The translations under genes were made by a program, and so were the position numbers. The notes below the pieces were generated by a model. That model saw only the letters and a program-made list of their open reading frames with translations. It was not told the origin of the DNA and did not search any database. Source: Campylobacterales bacterium (GTDB taxonomy: Bacteria; Campylobacterota; Campylobacteria; Campylobacterales; JALSKU01). Taken from it: DNA of 10,006 bases. Location of the stretch: contig JALVWW010000189.1 in assembly GCA_027023175.1 (NCBI GenBank), positions 1-10,006 on the forward strand. Direction: 5' to 3'. Numbering within the stretch: the first letter of the stretch is position 1; each line of letters starts with the position of its first letter. This document shows positions 6,319-10,006 of this stretch, in pieces.

Positions 6319-8036
6319 CTATTTTCCTTTCCTGGGGTTGATTTCAAGGATATATCTCTTTCACTTTTAAAAAGTGACTCTACGATATTTGCGACATCTT
6401 CACTTTTATTGTCAACCAACTCTTTTAATTTATCAAGAAGAACATCATATTTGACCTCTTCTTCATTAAATTCCCCTTCAATGCCTAACTGCTCCTCTAC
6501 TTTCTTTTTCATTTCCCTGAATTTATCCAGAGTGTCTTCTGCACTCTCTTCATCTTCAATAGCCTGTTTTTGTAGTGTTTCCTCGTGGTCTTCAAAAGTT
6601 TCTTCAAGCATTTTTTGTGAAAACGGCACAATAACTTTTTTATAAAATACAAATAGTAAAATGACAGCCGCCAAGAACTTTATAAGAGGAATTACAGGAG
6701 AAATGTATTGGTCCACTTTATCTACAAAAGTTTTGGTAATTGGTGCTTCTCCATTTTTTGAAAGCGGCTTAAATTCAAAACTGCTAACTGTTACCTCGTC
6801 TCCTCTTTTTTGGTTATATCCTATTGTTTGCTCCACTATACTTTTTATCTGAGCTATCTCTTTGGGTGATAGAGGTACAAATTCTTTGCCTATAACTTTT
6901 CCGTCCTTGTCTTTTTTATCTACATATTTGCCATCGACTACAACGGCTGCTGTAATTCTCTTTAAAGTAGCAAACTCTCCTTTGGACTTCAAAACTTTTT
7001 TGGAGATTTCATAATTGGTTGTGGTAGTACTTTTTGTATATGTTTCTTTTGAAGCATTACCTTTTTGAAGACCCTGAACAGGCCCTATATTGCTCACGGC
7101 TCCCGGAACTCCACCGGTACTAGTTGGAGTAGAACCTTCTTTTTTTATCTCTTCGCTTTGTTCGCTTCTTGGAACAGAATTTGGATCATATATTTCACTT
7201 ACTTCACTTTTTCTGTTAAAGTCAAAATCCATGCTGACTCTAGCAACCACTTTGTCAGTTCCTCCGACAATCGGGGCTAAAACTTTTTCTATCTTATCTT
7301 CATATGTTGCTTCAAAACTGTTTTTATAGTGAATTTGCGCTTTTATCGCATCTGAATCAAATTCATCTTTATTATTCCCGAGCGTGATACCGTTTGGATC
7401 TATAACTTTTACATTTTCAGGTGTCATTTTTGCAACGGAAGATGCTATCAAATTTTTGATACCTACAATTTGTTTGTTTGATAATTTTGTAAGAGGCCTT
7501 AAGTGTACCACTACCGATGCAGTAGGAGGGATACTCTGCTCGGCAAAAACACTCTCTTTGGGTAATGCTATATGAACATCAGCTTTTTCAATGGGATCAA
7601 GCCCTTCTACAGTGCGGGAGAGTTCACCCTCCAATGCTCTTAGGTATTTTATTCTCTGTTCAAAGTCAGTACTTCCAAAATTTTGTTTGTCAAAAAGCTC
7701 AAACCCTACTTTACTGTTTTTTGGAATACCTTTGGCGGCAATCGCTATCCTCTCTTTATAAACCACATCACTTGGAACTTCAATAGTTCCTTCATTGATA
7801 ATTTTATAAGGTACGTTATCTTTTTCAAGCTGCTGTATAATCAGAGCCGAATCTGCAGGAGAAACTTTGTCAAAAAGTACACTGTAGCCACTGCTTCCGT
7901 TTTTACCGTTATACAAAACCAAAAATACCAAAAAACCCACAAGGGCTACCAAAGAAACGGCTATAACACTCTTTTGTTTAAGGGTTAGTTTCTGTATAGT
8001 ATCGGTAATTTGCTGCAAAAGTACCTTAAAGTCCAT
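6315..8036 (-). CDS. fliF: Flagellar MS-ring protein FliF
   Basis: Inner-membrane protein that oligomerises into the MS ring, the base on which rotor, rod and export gate assemble. It has 573 residues, within family range. There is a short cytoplasmic N-terminus, then transmembrane segment 1 at about 23-42, a periplasmic YscJ/FliF-type ring-building region at about 50-225, and a second region at about 230-430. A flexible Gly/Ser/Thr-rich loop at about 300-340 lies within that second region. Transmembrane segment 2 is at about 447-466. The cytoplasmic tail is highly acidic in its middle (about 478-530) and ends in the FliG-binding helices (about 530-560, VLLDKLKELVDNK and ANIVESLF). The ATG at 8036 has an AGGA site and shares one base with the hisC stop (TAATG); the 3' end overlaps fliG by 4 nt, suggesting coupled translation. 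Confidence 0.97.
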   Translation of the reverse strand: MDFKVLLQQITDTIQKLTLKQKSVIAVSLVALVGFLVFLVLYNGKNGSSGYSVLFDKVSPADSALIIQQLEKDNVPYKIINEGTIEVPSDVVYKERIAIAAKGIPKNSKVGFELFDKQNFGSTDFEQRIKYLRALEGELSRTVEGLDPIEKADVHIALPKESVFAEQSIPPTASVVVHLRPLTKLSNKQIVGIKNLIASSVAKMTPENVKVIDPNGITLGNNKDEFDSDAIKAQIHYKNSFEATYEDKIEKVLAPIVGGTDKVVARVSMDFDFNRKSEVSEIYDPNSVPRSEQSEEIKKEGSTPTSTGGVPGAVSNIGPVQGLQKGNASKETYTKSTTTTNYEISKKVLKSKGEFATLKRITAAVVVDGKYVDKKDKDGKVIGKEFVPLSPKEIAQIKSIVEQTIGYNQKRGDEVTVSSFEFKPLSKNGEAPITKTFVDKVDQYISPVIPLIKFLAAVILLFVFYKKVIVPFSQKMLEETFEDHEETLQKQAIEDEESAEDTLDKFREMKKKVEEQLGIEGEFNEEEVKYDVLLDKLKELVDNKSEDVANIVESLFKSERDISLKSTPGKENS

Positions 8037-9145
8037 TACTGTCCTGCATTATAAATTTGTGAAAAGATTTCAAAAAATCTATCATTTTCATTTCTCTTGC
8101 CGATTGTTATCCTGACGGCATTTAGTCCGTATGCTTTCAAATCCCTTATAATTATACCTTTTTTTAATAAAGAATTAGAAATTTCTGAAGAATTTTTATC
8201 ATTTTTGAGTAAAAAAGTTATAAAATTGGTATAACTTTGTATATATTCTATGCCCAGAGCTGTAGCAAACTCTTCATATCTTTTCATTTGTATAAAATTC
8301 TCTTTTATACATTTTTCTACAAAATCATTATCTTTTAAAGCCTCGGTCGCAGCCTTGAGAGATAAGGTGGTAATATTAAACGGGGGTCTTAACTTCATAA
8401 GATTTTGGATAATTTCATCTCTTGCTATACCGTATCCGACTCTCATGCCTCCTAGACCGTAGGCTTTTGAAAAAGTACCGAGATATAAAACATTTGAAAA
8501 TTTTTCTATCACATCTTTGGGCTCTATTTGCATCTGTTTGTCTTTATATGCGGCAAATTCCTGATAAGCACCATCAATGACAACAAGCGTATTTTTATCT
8601 ATCTGTTTTAGAAATTCATATATTTCACTCTTTGTCAGTGTTTCTCCCATGGGATTGTTCGGTACACACAAAAACAGAATAGATATGTCTTTTCTGCTTT
8701 TATAAATTTTTAAAAACTCATCAAGTTTATGAGTATCACTTGGGGTTTTAAGTATATTTGTTCCGACACCTTTTGCATATATTTCGTACATTGCAAATGT
8801 AGTTTTTGCCATCAATACACTGTTGGTTTCATTAGCTTTGGCCCTTACGGCAAACTCAAGTATTTGATCGCTTCCCGCACCTATAATAATTTCATCACTT
8901 TTTATGCCAAATCTTTTTGAAAGTCCCTCTTTAAGCTCATACATACTGTCATCAGGATACAAATGCATTTTATCGCATATCTCTCTTGCAGCTTCAATAA
9001 CTTTAGGACTACTTCCATACGGATTTTCATTGCTTGCAAGTTTTACAACATCCTTGGGCTCTATACCATACTCTCTCACAACAAGTTCTATGGGTTTACC
9101 TGCACTATAATTTTTTATATCTTTTAATTGTTTATTAAATTCCAA
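8036..9145 (-). CDS. hisC: Histidinol-phosphate aminotransferase
   Basis: PLP-dependent class I/II aminotransferase that converts imidazole-acetol phosphate and glutamate to histidinol phosphate and 2-oxoglutarate in histidine synthesis; HisC-family enzymes often also transaminate prephenate or aromatic keto acids, which fits its place next to pheA. It has 369 residues, typical for HisC. Motifs seen are ASNENPYG (37-44), the GSDQ cofactor-phosphate region (91-94), PNNPMGE (162-168), the PLP-contacting IDGAYQEF (190-197), TFSKAYGLGGMRVGY (224-238) with Schiff-base Lys227 and Arg235, and a C-terminal VRITIG with the substrate-carboxylate arginine. The start is TTG at 9145, six bases after a strong GGAGG site; no in-frame ATG lies near the expected N-terminus. 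It follows pheA after 57 nt and overlaps fliF by 1 nt. Confidence 0.95.
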   Translation of the reverse strand: MEFNKQLKDIKNYSAGKPIELVVREYGIEPKDVVKLASNENPYGSSPKVIEAAREICDKMHLYPDDSMYELKEGLSKRFGIKSDEIIIGAGSDQILEFAVRAKANETNSVLMAKTTFAMYEIYAKGVGTNILKTPSDTHKLDEFLKIYKSRKDISILFLCVPNNPMGETLTKSEIYEFLKQIDKNTLVVIDGAYQEFAAYKDKQMQIEPKDVIEKFSNVLYLGTFSKAYGLGGMRVGYGIARDEIIQNLMKLRPPFNITTLSLKAATEALKDNDFVEKCIKENFIQMKRYEEFATALGIEYIQSYTNFITFLLKNDKNSSEISNSLLKKGIIIRDLKAYGLNAVRITIGKRNENDRFFEIFSQIYNAGQ

Positions 9146-9151
9146 TATTTG

Positions 9152-9156
9152 CCTCC
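9152..9156 (-). promoter_or_regulatory. Ribosome binding site that fixes the hisC TTG start
   Basis: The minus strand reads GGAGG, a perfect anti-16S match, with a six-base spacer to TTG at 9145-9143. This is the reason for taking the non-ATG start of hisC. The site abuts the heptamer array. Confidence 0.8.
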
Positions 9157-9196
9157 ATTATTAGTAACTTGTGATTTGTGATTCATTATTGGTAGC
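9155..9196 (+). repeat. Degenerate heptamer array, six units, in the pheA-hisC spacer
   Basis: Six contiguous 7-bp units read CCATTAT, TAGTAAC, TTGTGAT, TTGTGAT, TCATTAT and TGGTAGC; two are identical tandem copies, and four fit NNGTRRY, as do the units at 2631-2665. The array fills most of the 57-nt spacer and its left end overlaps the hisC ribosome binding site (complement of CCTCC, 9152-9156). Confidence 0.6.
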
Positions 9197-9202
9197 CACA
9201 TC

Positions 9203-10006
9203 CTAGCTCCTGCTTATTGCATAACTTCCGAGCCACTTGATATCATAGTCACTTTTTAAAACTCTTTGGACATTCTCATCATCAACATATCCTTCAAAAT
9301 CCAGATAAAAAACAGTTTCAAAACTACTGTTCTTTAGAGGTCTTGACTCAATTTTTGTAAGATTTATCTTCTCTTTTTCAAAAATTTGTAAAAACTTAAC
9401 CAATCCGCCGGGTTTATCTTCAGTTTTAGCAAGTATGGAGGTTTTATTGTGTTTGGCTTTGTCGTTTTTAAAATCACTGAGTATCAAAAATCTTGTTTTG
9501 TTTGCCAAATTATCCTCTATCTTTTCAAAAAGTATGGGTAGCTGATACATTTTAGCGGCAATTTTGGAACAAATTGCCGCTGAAGCAGGATCTTTTAAAG
9601 CCATCTTGGCTGCCTCGGCAGTTGATTTGGTAGGGATAAATTCGATATCCAAGAGCATATGCTCCTCAAGAAAAATTCTACACTGGTTATAACCCTGCGG
9701 GTGAGAATATATTCTTTTTATTCCCTCTATTGAGTCATTTAGCGAAGCAAAAGAGTGGTGGATATCTATAATAACTTCGGCTACTATTTTGGAATTATAC
9801 TTGCCAAGACAGTCTAGCGTAATGCCTACTATGCCGTCAGTATTATTTTCTATGGGTACTACACCGTATTTTGCCTCTTTATTTTCAAGTATTTTAAATA
9901 TAGACTCGATTCCGCTAAGTGAGAGATAATCAGCATAAGCACCAAACCTACTCTCGGCAACCTGATGAGTAAAGCTCCCTTTTGGTCCAAGATATGCAAC
10001 TCTTTC
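9203..10006 (-). CDS. pheA: Prephenate dehydratase with ACT domain, C-terminal part of PheA (5' end beyond the window)
   Basis: Converts prephenate to phenylpyruvate, the committed step to phenylalanine. The frame is open from the right edge, giving 267 visible residues with no Met, GTG or TTG codon in the first 116, so the true start lies outside. The dehydratase domain begins at once with VAYLGPKGSFTH (visible 3-14), then PIENNTDGIVG (51-61), SHPQGYNQC (101-109), and the catalytic NKTRF (169-173). The C-terminal ACT domain has KPGGLVKFL (198-206) and IESRP (219-223), the phenylalanine-binding GALV- and ESRP-type motifs, the first with Gly in place of Ala. Family knowledge suggests a chorismate mutase domain upstream (P-protein of about 355 residues), but this cannot be seen. 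The ATG at 9658 is internal and not the start. It is followed by hisC and the flagellar genes. Confidence 0.95.
   Translation of the reverse strand, partial: ERVAYLGPKGSFTHQVAESRFGAYADYLSLSGIESIFKILENKEAKYGVVPIENNTDGIVGITLDCLGKYNSKIVAEVIIDIHHSFASLNDSIEGIKRIYSHPQGYNQCRIFLEEHMLLDIEFIPTKSTAEAAKMALKDPASAAICSKIAAKMYQLPILFEKIEDNLANKTRFLILSDFKNDKAKHNKTSILAKTEDKPGGLVKFLQIFEKEKINLTKIESRPLKNSSFETVFYLDFEGYVDDENVQRVLKSDYDIKWLGSYAISRS

Noticed and set aside
7683..7988. Plus-strand open frame of 101 codons opposite the fliF N-terminus
   Set aside because: It is antisense to a well-conserved fliF segment. Apparent hydrophobic stretches come from the complement of the transmembrane coding sequence.
9146..9202. 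CRISPR-like or phage attachment repeat in the pheA-hisC gap
   Set aside because: The units are 7 bp and contiguous, with no spacers, no cas genes and no integrase nearby.
9203..9658. Stand-alone 151-residue protein starting at the ATG at 9658
   Set aside because: The same frame continues upstream to the window edge with prephenate dehydratase motifs, so this ATG is internal to pheA.
1..10006. Novel defence, mobile or secretion system beyond the flagellar genes
   Set aside because: All coding space is filled by recognisable core genes with intact motifs. No transposase, integrase, nuclease, toxin or unknown gene is present.

Overview
The window is an AT-rich stretch of bacterial chromosome, almost certainly from a member of the Campylobacterota (formerly Epsilonproteobacteria). 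Two gene orders point there. The run pheA-hisC-fliF-fliG-fliH-dxs, in which flagellar basal-body genes are embedded among biosynthetic genes, matches what I recall from Campylobacter. The grouping of ndk, an Alvin-type ferredoxin (fdxA), metK and a divergent ahpC also matches my memory of that lineage. AT content and protein style fit a free-living relative such as Sulfurimonas, but the genus is a guess. All genes look like ordinary, intact, vertically inherited core genes.

Layout. The left block (1-1857) is on the minus strand: metK (S-adenosylmethionine synthetase), then fdxA (2[4Fe-4S] ferredoxin) ending in a hairpin terminator, then the start of ndk (nucleoside diphosphate kinase), which runs off the left edge. 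A 172-bp gap (1858-2029) separates metK from the divergent ahpC (2-Cys peroxiredoxin, 2030-2626, plus strand). ahpC converges on the right block, which is again minus strand and reads from the right edge leftwards: pheA (partial; prephenate dehydratase plus ACT domain), hisC, fliF, fliG, fliH and dxs. Junctions from hisC to dxs overlap by 1-4 nt or are 4 nt apart, so these genes are very likely co-transcribed and translationally coupled. hisC and fliG start with TTG.

Functional reading. fliF, fliG and fliH build the MS ring, the rotor/switch protein and the export-ATPase regulator of the flagellum. pheA and hisC serve phenylalanine and histidine/aromatic amino acid synthesis, and dxs makes DXP for isoprenoids, thiamine and pyridoxal phosphate. 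metK supplies S-adenosylmethionine, FdxA carries low-potential electrons, and AhpC removes peroxides.

No defence system, mobile element, CRISPR array, tRNA or rRNA is visible. The most unusual structure lies in two short spacers. The ahpC/dxs junction and the pheA-hisC gap both contain degenerate arrays of 7-bp units (consensus NNGTRRY). At the ahpC/dxs junction the array is folded into a long hairpin that also supplies the last codons and stop of dxs.
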